This document shows positions 12,957 through 22,657 of a stretch of DNA of 40,516 nucleotides, piece after piece. The translations under genes and the position numbers were made by a program. The notes under the pieces were generated by a model. It did not search any database. It was not told where the DNA came from and was given only the letters and a program-made list of their open reading frames with translations. This DNA comes from a virus: IMG/VR virus record IMGVR_UViG_3300023284_000693, positions 1 to 40,516 of that record; one strand, given 5' to 3'. Every line of letters begins with the position of its first letter. Within the stretch, counting starts at the first letter, position 1.

Positions 12957-14837
12957 ATGCAGTCACCTTTTTTAAAATACGTTCACCACGGATGGCGGCT
13001 TATTCCGATAGAGGTTGGTGATAAATCACCCCGACAACGCGGCTGGAATCGTGAAGAGCTGACACTCAGTGAGCCGGATGATATAGAAGGCGTGCAGGCT
13101 GCCGGGTTGGCTCACGCCTATAGTGGCACTTGTGCAATTGACATCGATGATATCCAGTCCTCATTGCGATATATGCAGCAATTCGATATCGACCTCAAGG
13201 AAATGTACATGGCGCCCTCAGCGGTGCGCATTCTCAGCGGTCGGAAAAACCGTGCCAAACTAATTTACAAGTTGCCCAAACCACTTCAGTCCATAAAGAT
13301 AATTGATACTGTGAACGGACTCCAGGTAAACATAATCGATTTTCGATGTGGCACTGCTGACGGGCTAACAGTTCAGGATGCTTTGCCTCCCTCCATCCAT
13401 CCCATTACAAAAAAACCCTATTACTGGTCCTATGGTGACGACCTGGTGGGTGATTGGGAAAATCTGCCCGACCTGCCGGAAAATATGCTGACGTTCTGGA
13501 TTTCCCAGATTCACGAGCGCAATACTGACAAAGAAAAAACCGACATAGCATATTCCACTGAAGAGTTGGTGGGGCTGCTTGAAAATTTGGACCCCGACTG
13601 TGACAGGGACCAATGGCTCAGAATTGGCATGGCCGTGCATAGTGCATCAGATGGCGGACGCCAGGGTATTGAAGTTTGGAATGACTGGTCAGCAAAGGGG
13701 GAAAAGTACCAGGGCCAAAAAGATATCGTGACATGCTGGCGAAGCTTTCATGGGTCCGGGATCACCGTTGACTATTTACTAATGCATCAAATCGCAGATG
13801 TCGAAGTGTTCGAGGATATTACCGACGCCGTTCCTCAGGAGAAAGTCAAAAAACGAAAAAAGTTCCGGTCGATTCTACTTAGCGAGTGGGTGAAACGCCC
13901 GCCGCCCAAATGGCTGATTCACAACACACTGCCGCAAGCAGATCTCGCTATGATGTACGGCGCACCTGGTAGTGGGAAATCATTTTTTGCCATGGATCTT
14001 GCGTTATGCATTGCAACCGGCAGATCATGGCGTGACAAGGATACCGAAAAAGGGGACGTAATGTGGATCGCTGCTGAAGCGGCGGCATCAATGATCAATC
14101 GGGCAAAAGCCTATATGTTGCATCATGACGTGGCCTTGACCGACTCTTTCAGGATCATCGTTGAAACGCCTGATTTCAATATGGTTGAACACATTCGGGA
14201 AATTGGATTGGAAGCCAAAAAATACAGACCTGTGCTAATCATTGTCGATACACTAACAGCCGCTGCCGGTGGCGCAAATGAAAATTCCGGCCAGGACATG
14301 GCGAAAATACTCGCGGCATGTCGGGCACTACACGCGGCATCGAGAGCTTTAATACTTTTAATTCACCACTCCGGGAAAGATGCATCAAAAGGTGCACGTG
14401 GATGGTCCGGCCTTCGAGCAGCCATGCAAACCGAAATAGAAATGGACCAACTGGCCAATGGTGAGCGAATCGCCAAAATTGCCAAACAGCGTGATGGTGA
14501 GCAAGACATAGAATTTCCTTTCCGACTACTCTCGGTCGATCTACCGGACGTTGACGGCGTGTCTCAAACATCCTGTGTTGTGGAATCAGAAGAAACGGGA
14601 TTTGAAGAAGAGCTGATCGAGGAATCGGAGGGTGGTAGTTATGTTGCATTAACAGATTTGGAAAATGGGGAGGATCATTTAGGTATCGCAGCATTTAAAA
14701 ACGTTTTGGAGGAGCTGGAAGATGACACAGAGACGTCAATTACCCTACAGCATTTCAGGGAGTCAGGCCATTATGACGTGAGTGATACGAAAATAAAATT
14801 ATCCACATGCAGGGAGATAGTCGATGAAAAATTCTAA
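12957..14837 (+). CDS. Primase-helicase: PrimPol-like, PriCT-2 and AAA_25 domains, 626 aa
   Basis: Three regions. The N-terminal part (1-200) resembles the bifunctional primase/polymerase fold, with AIDIDD (about 60-65) as the metal-binding motif. Residues about 205-280 (LLENLDPDCDRDQWLRIGMAVH...GQKDIVTCWRSFHG...TVDYLL) match the PriCT_2 primase-linked domain. The C-terminal part is a RecA-type ATPase of AAA_25/RepA type: Walker A GAPGSGKSFF (about 337-346), Walker B LIIVDTL (about 426), and a sensor stretch LILLIHHSGKDASKGARGW. It would unwind DNA and make primers at the phage fork. The acidic tail overlaps the VRR-NUC gene by 14 bp. Confidence 0.85.
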   Translation: MQSPFLKYVHHGWRLIPIEVGDKSPRQRGWNREELTLSEPDDIEGVQAAGLAHAYSGTCAIDIDDIQSSLRYMQQFDIDLKEMYMAPSAVRILSGRKNRAKLIYKLPKPLQSIKIIDTVNGLQVNIIDFRCGTADGLTVQDALPPSIHPITKKPYYWSYGDDLVGDWENLPDLPENMLTFWISQIHERNTDKEKTDIAYSTEELVGLLENLDPDCDRDQWLRIGMAVHSASDGGRQGIEVWNDWSAKGEKYQGQKDIVTCWRSFHGSGITVDYLLMHQIADVEVFEDITDAVPQEKVKKRKKFRSILLSEWVKRPPPKWLIHNTLPQADLAMMYGAPGSGKSFFAMDLALCIATGRSWRDKDTEKGDVMWIAAEAAASMINRAKAYMLHHDVALTDSFRIIVETPDFNMVEHIREIGLEAKKYRPVLIIVDTLTAAAGGANENSGQDMAKILAACRALHAASRALILLIHHSGKDASKGARGWSGLRAAMQTEIEMDQLANGERIAKIAKQRDGEQDIEFPFRLLSVDLPDVDGVSQTSCVVESEETGFEEELIEESEGGSYVALTDLENGEDHLGIAAFKNVLEELEDDTETSITLQHFRESGHYDVSDTKIKLSTCREIVDEKF

Positions 14838-15123
14838 TATCCGAGAGAAGGACGTTGAGAAACGACTGGTTAAAAAGACCAAGACTATTTTAGGTGGCAC
14901 TGCCTATAAATTCACTTCTCCCTCTCGCCGATCTGTGCCAGACCGAATATTATTATTCAATGGCCATTGCATATTCGTTGAGTGTAAAGCACCCGGCAAA
15001 ACCTGGACAGCTAAACAGGCAGTAGAACGTGATAAGTTGCAAGAGGCAGGTCAATTTGTGTTCCTGAATTCAACCTATGACGAAGTAGATGAGTTAATTG
15101 AGGCATTGAAACTAATATCATGA
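14824..15123 (+). CDS. VRR-NUC domain nuclease, 99 aa
   Basis: Complete small VRR-NUC protein: Glu8 or Glu12 on the first helix, SVPDRILLF with Pro39-Asp40, and FVECKAPG with Glu53-Cys-Lys55, the PD-(D/E)XK active site, then a final helix. The family cuts branched or structured DNA; phage copies of this size act alone or as dimers. It sits between the primase-helicase and the SNF2 helicase, the classic order in phage replication modules. Start overlaps the previous gene by 14 bp. Confidence 0.9.
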   Translation: MKNSNIREKDVEKRLVKKTKTILGGTAYKFTSPSRRSVPDRILLFNGHCIFVECKAPGKTWTAKQAVERDKLQEAGQFVFLNSTYDEVDELIEALKLIS

Positions 15124-16493
15124 TACTGGTTCCAAGATCCTATGCACCCGCAGTCACTAATTTCATCATCGAGGTCCCGCGCTGCAATATCTGGATGGAC
15201 CCCGGCATGGGGAAAACCAGTATCACGTTGTCAGCGTTCGATATCTTGTGGTTGGCCAGCTCCAGTAAATTTCCCGTTCTTGTTATTGCCCCATTGCGTG
15301 TTGCCCGAAGCGTATGGACTGATGAGATAAACAAGTGGGAGCAGTTCCAAAATTTGCGTATTGTGGAAATTATCGGCACTGAAGAACAACGACTCAAGGC
15401 CCTGAAAAAGGACGTAGAAATTTATACTATCAATTACGAGAATATACCATGGTTAGTCGAAACACTCTCAAGGCAATGGCCATTCAAGTCTATTGTCGCG
15501 GACGAGTCCACAAAATTGAAAGGCTACCGTTTAAGGCACGGTGGAAAGCGAGCCACTGCCTTGGCCAAAGCATCGAAGCATACGGCGCGTTGGATAAATC
15601 TGACTGGCACCCCAGTACCGAATGGGTTGATCGATCTGTGGGGCCAACAGTGGTTCATCGATGCCGGGGTCCGCCTGGGCCACTCCTACACCTCTTATGT
15701 GGAACGATGGTTTACCGAAAACAAATATGCAAAAACAATTATACCAAAGCCATTCGCGCAGCGGCAGATCACCAAACTGATTTCGGACTGTACCATAAAT
15801 CTCAATGCCGCTGACCACATGGATGTCCACGAATCGGTCAAGGTCAATATCATGGTGGATCTGCCAATCAAAGCGCGGCGCATCTACGACAAGATGGACA
15901 AGGAAATGTTTGTGGCCATAAAAAATGCACCAATGCTGGAAGCCAAGACAGCCGCCGATCTATCAATTAAGTCGCTTCAGATTGCCAGCGGTGCATGCTA
16001 TCGTCCTGAATCGACGGATTGGCAGATCATCCATAATGCTAAAATCGAGGCACTGGCGGATCTTCTTAATGAGCTGTCCGGGAACCCACTTTTAGTGGCA
16101 TACCATTTCAAAACGGATCTCACCCGAATCCTTCAGCATATCCCCCAGGCAAGGCTCGTAAAAACCAGGAAGGATGAAGATGACTGGAATGATGGAAAGA
16201 TCCTATGCGGCCTTATGCACCCGGCTAGTGCAGGCCATGGCCTCAACCTTCAGCATGGAGGGCATCACATAGCATTTTTCAGCCATTGGTGGAACCTGGA
16301 ACATTATTTACAGGCCATCGAGCGAATTGGGCCTGTCAGACAGCTCCAAAGTGGATATGACCGCGTTGTATTCATTTATCATCTGTTGGCCAGGGATACT
16401 ATTGATGAGGACGTAATGATGCGAAGAGAGACCAAGCGCAGCACGCAGTCAATTATCAGGGATAGGGTAAAGAGATTATCGAGATCTCGATAA
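15120..16493 (+). CDS. SNF2/DEAD-like DNA helicase, 457 aa
   Basis: Superfamily 2 ATPase of the phage SNF2-like type. Motif I is DPGMGKT (about 26-32), motif II VADEST (about 125-130), motif III LTGTPVPNGLIDLWGQ (about 160-175). In the second lobe, HGLNLQHGGHHIAFFSHWWNLEHYLQAIERIGPVRQ (about 378-413) contains motifs V and VI, with Gly-Pro replacing the more usual His-Arg-Ile-Gly-Q order. Probably remodels branched DNA or aids recombination-dependent replication with the VRR-NUC nuclease. Overlaps the upstream stop by 4 bp; last enzyme of the module. Confidence 0.9.
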   Translation: MILVPRSYAPAVTNFIIEVPRCNIWMDPGMGKTSITLSAFDILWLASSSKFPVLVIAPLRVARSVWTDEINKWEQFQNLRIVEIIGTEEQRLKALKKDVEIYTINYENIPWLVETLSRQWPFKSIVADESTKLKGYRLRHGGKRATALAKASKHTARWINLTGTPVPNGLIDLWGQQWFIDAGVRLGHSYTSYVERWFTENKYAKTIIPKPFAQRQITKLISDCTINLNAADHMDVHESVKVNIMVDLPIKARRIYDKMDKEMFVAIKNAPMLEAKTAADLSIKSLQIASGACYRPESTDWQIIHNAKIEALADLLNELSGNPLLVAYHFKTDLTRILQHIPQARLVKTRKDEDDWNDGKILCGLMHPASAGHGLNLQHGGHHIAFFSHWWNLEHYLQAIERIGPVRQLQSGYDRVVFIYHLLARDTIDEDVMMRRETKRSTQSIIRDRVKRLSRSR

Positions 16494-16614
16494 ATGTTAG
16501 CCCCCAACACCAAACGAGATGAAGAGGGCCAACAACCGAGGATCAAGGCCGAAGCCCTGAAGACGTGGCAGGAACCACAAGCGGAATCTAACACAGATTA
16601 GTGGAGAAAAACAA

Positions 16615-16839
16615 ATGTTCGGAGATATGAGAGATGATTGGAAATTGCGGGAAATTGAGCAGAAGGCTGATAATGCCAATAATAGGCTTCATGAACTGGA
16701 CTCGTTGCATGGTGATGTGGATCGTCTGGAACGTTCCAATAGGGAACTTCGCTCCCATTTTGATGGGCTACGCAATGAATTCCAAGCCTGCCTTGAAAGA
16801 CTCAGAATGATGGAAGAAGCTCAAAATGATCACGATTAA
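16615..16839 (+). CDS. Small coiled-coil protein, 74 aa
   Basis: ATG 16615 follows GTGGAGAAAAACAA. Nearly the whole chain is one charged helix with heptad-like hydrophobics (LREIEQKADNANNRLHELDSLHGDVDRLERSNRELRSHFDGL), so a dimeric coiled coil is likely. It is the last + strand gene; its stop overlaps the stop of the opposing endolysin gene by three bases. The 121-bp gap before it (16494-16614) has a GGCCAACAACCGAG leader repeat but no other gene. Confidence 0.65.
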   Translation: MFGDMRDDWKLREIEQKADNANNRLHELDSLHGDVDRLERSNRELRSHFDGLRNEFQACLERLRMMEEAQNDHD

Positions 16840-17303
16840 CGGGCCATAATGTTAGTTTTGATTTGCACATCACTGAATTCCCGATCCCAACTGGGGTAGT
16901 GGAAAATTTGCTGTTTTAATGGCGTGTCCGGGACAAAGGCTCTGGCGTCCAGGTGAATGAAGGTTTTGCTTAGGCCCAATGACCACTGCAACTTCCATGC
17001 CAATCTTGCAAATTCAAAACGGTCATGGCCGATCCAGTTGCCCCATTGAATGTCGATAGCACAAGTGCCACCAGTCTGATGTACAGGGTTGAGTGTAAGG
17101 TGCAGGGATCGCTTATGGCCACCCTCATTCTCATTGTGCGTCCCACAACGGCAAACACTGCTGGGGGTCAATGGTTTAGCCCATGCCACACGCAATGCAA
17201 CCAGACGCGCTGCAAAAGCAACGTCCAGTCTGATTAGGCCACAATGGCGGCACGCTAATTCCTTCTCCGGGAAGTACGGCAATGCAATTATCCAACTATT
17301 CAT
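16836..17303 (-). CDS. M15-type peptidase endolysin, 155 aa
   Basis: Matches the Peptidase_M15_3 family of zinc D-Ala-D-Ala carboxypeptidase/endopeptidase lysins. N-terminal FPEKELACRHCG is typical. SVCRCGTHNENEGGHKRSLHL (about 49-69) is the family's SxYRxxxHNxxVGG...SxH segment with His68. CAIDIQ gives Asp84, and FIHLDAR gives His117 and Asp119 of the zinc site. It would cut peptide cross-links in peptidoglycan at lysis. No signal peptide; release depends on the adjacent holin-like protein, whose stop overlaps this start (ATGA). The 3' end collides with the + strand gene. Confidence 0.88.
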   Translation of the reverse strand: MNSWIIALPYFPEKELACRHCGLIRLDVAFAARLVALRVAWAKPLTPSSVCRCGTHNENEGGHKRSLHLTLNPVHQTGGTCAIDIQWGNWIGHDRFEFARLAWKLQWSLGLSKTFIHLDARAFVPDTPLKQQIFHYPSWDREFSDVQIKTNIMAR

Positions 17304-17584
17304 GTTTTCACCTTAATCCAATTCCAAAACACCACCCCAACGGTGGCAAAAACCACCCACACCGTCGAAATCACCAGAAACATTCCAGCCACAAAACCCC
17401 GCTGGCCATGAATTGATTCCTGAATATCTGACAGTTGCAATTGCATGGGCGTTAGTTTCTTGTCGTTCATGCCATTAATCCGATCACCCAAGATCTTGAG
17501 CCTTTCGGCCACGTGCTCTTTTTCATTCTCCAGAACTGCCACTTTCTTTTCCAATCTAGCCACCTTTTCCCCAAGATCTGCCAT
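17300..17584 (-). CDS. Holin-like protein (XhlA type), 94 aa
   Basis: Residues 1-60 form a strong coiled coil (MADLGEKVARLEKKVAVLENEKEHVAERLKIL), followed by a hydrophobic helix at about 68-90 (VAGMFLVISTVWVVFATVGVVFW) and a short basic tail. This coiled coil plus C-terminal TM design is that of XhlA-like proteins that work with holins. Placed immediately before the endolysin, it is probably the membrane part of the lysis cassette. No other holin candidate is nearby. Confidence 0.75.
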   Translation of the reverse strand: MADLGEKVARLEKKVAVLENEKEHVAERLKILGDRINGMNDKKLTPMQLQLSDIQESIHGQRGFVAGMFLVISTVWVVFATVGVVFWNWIKVKT

Positions 17585-17607
17585 ACTGCACCTGTCAGGT
17601 TATAAAT

Positions 17608-19623
17608 CTATGTAGATATGGAGGCATTGCCATTAATTGTCCATGTTTCGCCTGTGGTTGTGGAAACAAAACTGGAGCCCGATATATAGTCATCGGGGTT
17701 AAAATCAACTACGGTTGTTCCATTAATGCCGTTTTTGATGACTGCCTGATTTACCTTGCCGGCCATAACATCAACTGTACCATTTTCCCTCGCTCCAATT
17801 TCAACCGGTGAAGTGGAATCAAAAATGCCGGTCCTTGCAAGTGCCACATCTGTTCCCAGTTGGTCCCAGCCCGAATCGTTTTCAATGCTACTGTCTGAAC
17901 GGGTAAAAAATTGGACGGTATCCGTTGTGTTATTCCAGGTGGCCCTGATCCCATGTTCAGAACCGTCCACAAAACCAGGTACTACAGTACTTAACACTCC
18001 TGCAGTATTAGTCCCATTCTGACTTATAAATAGTTGAAATGCGCCTGAAGTAAAGACACGGAAGTAATATGAATTTTGGGTTCCGGCAGGGGTCCGTTTG
18101 CTTATTAATGCCATGGAACTGGCCGGTGTCCAGTCATCGAGGGAACAAGACAATCTCAGATCTATATCGCTTGTCACACTTGCCGCTGCACTGTCCGGTG
18201 TACTGGCATAATCCCCGGACGCCCCCGGCAAAAGCAGAAATTTATTGGCGGGCGTTGTTATGTTATATTTCGTTTCCAGTGCGGCGATATTTTGTGCAAC
18301 CTGTTCCGCCGTATGGGTTCCGTTGTATACAAGCACTGACGCAATATAGCATTTCATTGTTGACGCGCCCGCCTGATCGCCAAGCAAGGTAGCCCATCCA
18401 AAATTAGCATTATTTCCCGCATCTCCTGTGATTTCTCCCACACCAGAGACCGTCAGTTTAGTTGTGGAATCCCCATTAAACTCGCCGACAAAAACATGAA
18501 CGTCAGTATCATATGGCTCTACAAGGACTATTGCTGTACCACCCTGGTAAAGAGCGAATCTGTCATTGCCAGAATTTAATGTAAACAAAATGGCTCTTTC
18601 ATTTAAAGCATCCCGACCATTGATAAAGTGTTGTGAAGGTGGAGCGGGATCAGTTGCGCGCATAACTGCATACATGACGAAAGGGGACGGTATCAATTGG
18701 TTAATTGTTGATTCCATCGAAACACTACCGATGCTGTGAACCACATTATGCCCGGTATTCTGAATAAACATGTTTCCACCTAATGTCCATGTTTCACCAG
18801 TCCGGGAACTGACAAAAGTAGTTCCGGAAACATAAGAAGCCGGGGTCATGTCAGCAACTATTGTACCGTTAATTCCACTATATAAAACTCCCCGATGTAT
18901 ACTGCCATTTATATCACCAATAAAATTACTTCCAATAGCTAAAGGTGTACTGGAAACGAATACAGATGGAATGGAATTAGTTGCTCTAATAGTACCAAGC
19001 TGAGTAAAAGTCAATCCAATGGGGTCATTTGTATCTTCTGTAGAGGTGCCAAATATAGCTTCATTGGTGCCAATATTGTAAGTCACATTAATCCATGTAG
19101 TATCGCCATCAATAGTAGGTAATACTATTGAAGACTGCACGGAAAAAGCAGCACTGATGCCATCAGTAGAAACTGCCAAATTCAAAAATCCTGTTGTGAG
19201 CAATTGGAATACGTAAGAGATACTGGGTAACCCTCCATTCCATTTTGACATGAGATCTTGATTTACGGCAGGCGTATAATCATCCAATGTTACCCGGACC
19301 CTAATTTCAAAACTGCCCGTAACCAGATCTATTATGGAATTGGTGGGTGTTGTGAGTTCTGCTGTACCACCATAGGAAAGTACAGCGGCACTAATGGATC
19401 GCCTTAAATTTGCAGTCGTACCGGTCAATACATCAAAATCAAAAGCTGCACCCCCGGAACCAAGATTGTTTTGGAATTCCGTTACCAGTCCATTAACCAA
19501 AACGATTCCACCTTCGTCCATTTGCACCAGGGCACCGGGAATTATGGGCGGGCTTCCACCCCCGCTAAAAGCAGCCGTTCTATGGTGTTTTTGTCGGGAT
19601 AACGCAATTAAATTATTGATCAT
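17608..19623 (-). CDS. Tail fibre-like protein with three LamG/ConA-like modules, 671 aa
   Basis: Beta-rich protein with three concanavalin-like modules. Module A (about 85-270) and module C (about 455-671) are paralogous: they share SLDD/TLDDxTPA...LxSK...Y.F.....G...L..S..G and end in nearly the same motif, FVSSRTGETWTLGGN and FVSTTTGETWTINGN. Module B between them ends with CYIASVLVYNGTHTAEQVAQNIAALETKYN, a common closing helix of LamG domains. Such folds bind sugars, so this is a candidate receptor-binding fibre or tip. Start overlaps the upstream stop (TAATG). Confidence 0.8.
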   Translation of the reverse strand: MINNLIALSRQKHHRTAAFSGGGSPPIIPGALVQMDEGGIVLVNGLVTEFQNNLGSGGAAFDFDVLTGTTANLRRSISAAVLSYGGTAELTTPTNSIIDLVTGSFEIRVRVTLDDYTPAVNQDLMSKWNGGLPSISYVFQLLTTGFLNLAVSTDGISAAFSVQSSIVLPTIDGDTTWINVTYNIGTNEAIFGTSTEDTNDPIGLTFTQLGTIRATNSIPSVFVSSTPLAIGSNFIGDINGSIHRGVLYSGINGTIVADMTPASYVSGTTFVSSRTGETWTLGGNMFIQNTGHNVVHSIGSVSMESTINQLIPSPFVMYAVMRATDPAPPSQHFINGRDALNERAILFTLNSGNDRFALYQGGTAIVLVEPYDTDVHVFVGEFNGDSTTKLTVSGVGEITGDAGNNANFGWATLLGDQAGASTMKCYIASVLVYNGTHTAEQVAQNIAALETKYNITTPANKFLLLPGASGDYASTPDSAAASVTSDIDLRLSCSLDDWTPASSMALISKRTPAGTQNSYYFRVFTSGAFQLFISQNGTNTAGVLSTVVPGFVDGSEHGIRATWNNTTDTVQFFTRSDSSIENDSGWDQLGTDVALARTGIFDSTSPVEIGARENGTVDVMAGKVNQAVIKNGINGTTVVDFNPDDYISGSSFVSTTTGETWTINGNASIST

Positions 19624-21443
19624 TATGGTGTCACCTGTAATTGTTGGTCGGCTGGCTCACCTAAAGTCTGTAACGCGCCCGCTGCTCCTAATGGCAAAAC
19701 AGGCAATGTATTGACGCTGGGATCGAAGCCCAGTAGATCGGATGTTATCTGTCTCTTTCTCGATGTTGACGATGCATTTTTAATTGCGTCAATGCCAGCC
19801 ATAAACATCGACATTCTGGCTTGGCCTTTGGACAGTGCATGGCCGAAATAAGTCCGGACAATTGCTTGTGTCATATTGAACTGGAAACGGGGTGATTGAA
19901 CCTTGGACGTTGAGCTAACAAGATTCCGCAATTCACGCATGGGGACAACTGATTCAGGAAAAAGAGCTTTGGTTAACGTGTCGTTATTCCTCACGAAAGT
20001 ATCGTAGTTTCTAACGAAGCCCGGAAGATTTGGATTTTCCTGTAATAATGGCTGCATGATGTCAAAAAGTGTATCCTGGCGAATGGCAGAAAAACCAGGG
20101 CTGTCCCGACCGATGAGATCCCCTATTCTATTGACCACATCACCGGATTGTTTTTTAGCTCCTGTCGCATTGGTTCCTATGATCCATTGCTTGATCTGTT
20201 CAGGTGTTGCTTGCTGAGTAGAAAGTTGTTGGATGACCTTATTATCATCAAAATTAGCCTTGTACTGATTGTGGGCACCACGTGCATCTTTCCAGCGCTG
20301 GATTGCTGCTGGATCTCCACTGATCATATCGGCATTAAACATGGCGTCCATGAACGAATCTACCTGACCTTTTATTATCCCCATTGCTCGATTTTCGGCA
20401 GGATTAACCCCCCGATTTTCCTTGCCTAATCTGGCCCGGTAATCTGACAGTGCATTGAGTTTTACCGAAGCAGTATCAGGTAATGCGGTAATCTCTTCCA
20501 ATTCAGCCAATCTTCTATTTAAGATTGTTTTGTCAACCTTATCCACATTACGCAAGGACTCAATCACGGCAGTATTAAGATTATCAATCTGCCGGACGGG
20601 GATAGCGGCTTTGGTCTCTCTGGCAGAGAGGTATAAATTATCAACATTGGTTTTAGCCAGTTCTCGTGCATTGACAAGTTCGTTTTGGATCAAATCAAAA
20701 TTTTGTGCCCTTACCGTTTGGCCTCCTGTCTGAGCCGCCGCCGATGTGGCGATTTGTTGACCCTGAACATCAGCTCTTGCCCCTACATCAACGCCGGTTG
20801 CTTCCTCAATTTCAGCCAATCTCTGGCCACCCTCACGCCTGCGCGCAACGGCACTTGGTCTTGGTCGTGCTAAACCAGGAGGGAAAGTCTCGGCAAAGGT
20901 CTGGACAGCAGCACCAATTGCCGGGCTTCCTGTCACGTCTGCGATCTGTTCGGCTCCAGGCTGGATGACATTCCTGAAAAGCGCTTCAACCGGTCTGGAA
21001 ACCGCCGCTAGTGATTCTCGGCCCGCTCCTCCACGTGGTACGAACGTACCGGCCCGTCGCCGATTCTGCACAGCGTTACTGGCAGCTTCAGAAGCACGCA
21101 TAAGCGGCTCGTCATCCCCTGCAATGAAACTGGACACTCCTTCAATAATGCCTGCACCTATTCCCTCCAGGCCAGCCACGGGCTCTGTGAGAGCACCTGT
21201 AAGCATCGTGGCCATCATTTCACCCGTTCCTATGAGCTGATCGCTAAAAGGCCGCTCGAAGAACTGGAAGTCCTCTTGCTGGCCAGTTGGGCCTTGCGGC
21301 TGTGCTGATTGTCCAGGCAATGTGATTAGTCCACGACTGACCGCTACGTCAAATCGCACTTTTTGATCTGGGTTCAAGCGAGCCTGCAAACCACGATTGG
21401 CAATTTCCTGGAACCGGGATCGATTTTCTTCTGGAGTAGCCAT
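19623..21443 (-). CDS. Internal virion/DNA-ejection-like protein, 606 aa
   Basis: Starts with a charged helix (EENRSRFQEIANRGLQARLNPDQKVRFDVAVSRGLI), followed by a hydrophobic segment near residues 70-110 rich in Gly/Ala/Met (MMATMLTGALTEPVAGLEGIGAGIIEG). A long helical, Gln/Asn/Arg-rich region makes up the rest. This matches the large, helical internal (ejection) proteins of short-tailed phages encoded just before the fibre and lysis genes. Functional class is inferred from gene order, composition and size, not from a clear domain. Confidence 0.6.
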   Translation of the reverse strand: MATPEENRSRFQEIANRGLQARLNPDQKVRFDVAVSRGLITLPGQSAQPQGPTGQQEDFQFFERPFSDQLIGTGEMMATMLTGALTEPVAGLEGIGAGIIEGVSSFIAGDDEPLMRASEAASNAVQNRRRAGTFVPRGGAGRESLAAVSRPVEALFRNVIQPGAEQIADVTGSPAIGAAVQTFAETFPPGLARPRPSAVARRREGGQRLAEIEEATGVDVGARADVQGQQIATSAAAQTGGQTVRAQNFDLIQNELVNARELAKTNVDNLYLSARETKAAIPVRQIDNLNTAVIESLRNVDKVDKTILNRRLAELEEITALPDTASVKLNALSDYRARLGKENRGVNPAENRAMGIIKGQVDSFMDAMFNADMISGDPAAIQRWKDARGAHNQYKANFDDNKVIQQLSTQQATPEQIKQWIIGTNATGAKKQSGDVVNRIGDLIGRDSPGFSAIRQDTLFDIMQPLLQENPNLPGFVRNYDTFVRNNDTLTKALFPESVVPMRELRNLVSSTSKVQSPRFQFNMTQAIVRTYFGHALSKGQARMSMFMAGIDAIKNASSTSRKRQITSDLLGFDPSVNTLPVLPLGAAGALQTLGEPADQQLQVTP

Positions 21444-21445
21444 AA

Positions 21446-22648
21446 TTAAAACCTGAATAAGTCATCGTCAGACAAGGCTTCGATGTCCTCTGTGGGTTGA
21501 GGAATCAATGCCTCCAGGCCCAGATCCCCCTCAAATTCCTTTTTCATTCGTGCCTTGAAATTGGTTTCAAAATTACGTGCAGTCCTTACCGCCTCATCCC
21601 GAAGTACAGCGGCAAAGGCAACCGGGTTAGCTGCATTGCCTCCCACCTGCTCAATAAATCGCACTATATCCCTATTGCTGACAGAATTACTTCGTTGACC
21701 GGCAGCGGCCGCCGATTGGAAAGCCATGGACGTAATCAAGCTACGCATCCTCGCATTGTTCACACCCAACTCATCAAACTGTGCATCGTAGGTGTCGGGA
21801 TCTAGCTGGGAGGGCTCAAACTTCATGCCAAATATCTCAGCTGCCGTTTGCGCTTCAGCTTTGAGATCTCCAAAAAGTGCCGCTGCACGTCCGGTCAATG
21901 TGTTAACCCCAGGCTCTTCCTGAAGCAGAGTGAGGGCGTCCCCAGCCGTAGCAATAAAATTCGTCGTGGCAACCTGGGCATCTCTGAGATTTCGTGCTTC
22001 GACATTTCCTAACACTCCTTCCGCAGCACCAGAAATGCTCATTGACTCCAGAAGCCTGTCGCCTTCTTTTGTTTCATACTTGGTGCCATCAAGAAGCTGC
22101 AGCCCTTTTCCCGTAGGGTCCAGTTGCATGGGGATTGCGTCCTCGGCACCCCCTCCAGCGGGAATCAAATGTACCAAATCCAGTTTTGGATCAACTTCAC
22201 CCTCAATACCGGCCAAATCATTAACACGGCCGAAAAGAATTTTAGCACGGCGTTTTTCGCCTCTGGCTTCTGCGTCCTGTGCTTGCTTGAACGTTGCATT
22301 GATTTCATCCAGTCCAGAGATCCCTGTTAGCGCATTTGGATCGGCAGGAGCCACCGCCTGATTCAGCGTCATAAGCGTACCGGCCATTTGCGGATTTTCC
22401 ATGACCTGGCCAAAAATGTTTGGGTCTTTGGTGAGCTGCTGGATTAGTTGCTGTCCTGGTGTAGTCGCAGGACCTTGCACTGATGCCTGCAACGCTTCCA
22501 TAATTGGGGCGAGCGTTCTTTGCTGTTCCAATTGCTGCGTTGTTCGCTGAAATGCCGGAACAAACGAACCACCTAATCCAGTACCAGCCGCACTGCCAAA
22601 TCGTGAACCACGAGAGGGTCCACTGGGTCCAGTTGCTAAAATAGCCAT
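21446..22648 (-). CDS. Internal virion-like protein, 400 aa
   Basis: Gly/Ser/Ala-rich N-terminus (SGPSRGSRFGSAAGTGLGGSF), then a Gln/Ala-rich helical region and a C-terminal half with AFQSAAAAGQRSNSVSNRDIVRFIEQVGGN. One of three consecutive helical, Gln/Ala-rich proteins between the tail proteins and the fibre, as expected for DNA-ejection proteins of podoviruses. No single domain recognised. Starts at ATG 22648 behind a TAGGAGGA ribosome site. Confidence 0.6.
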   Translation of the reverse strand: MAILATGPSGPSRGSRFGSAAGTGLGGSFVPAFQRTTQQLEQQRTLAPIMEALQASVQGPATTPGQQLIQQLTKDPNIFGQVMENPQMAGTLMTLNQAVAPADPNALTGISGLDEINATFKQAQDAEARGEKRRAKILFGRVNDLAGIEGEVDPKLDLVHLIPAGGGAEDAIPMQLDPTGKGLQLLDGTKYETKEGDRLLESMSISGAAEGVLGNVEARNLRDAQVATTNFIATAGDALTLLQEEPGVNTLTGRAAALFGDLKAEAQTAAEIFGMKFEPSQLDPDTYDAQFDELGVNNARMRSLITSMAFQSAAAAGQRSNSVSNRDIVRFIEQVGGNAANPVAFAAVLRDEAVRTARNFETNFKARMKKEFEGDLGLEALIPQPTEDIEALSDDDLFRF

Positions 22649-22657
22649 AAATTCCTC

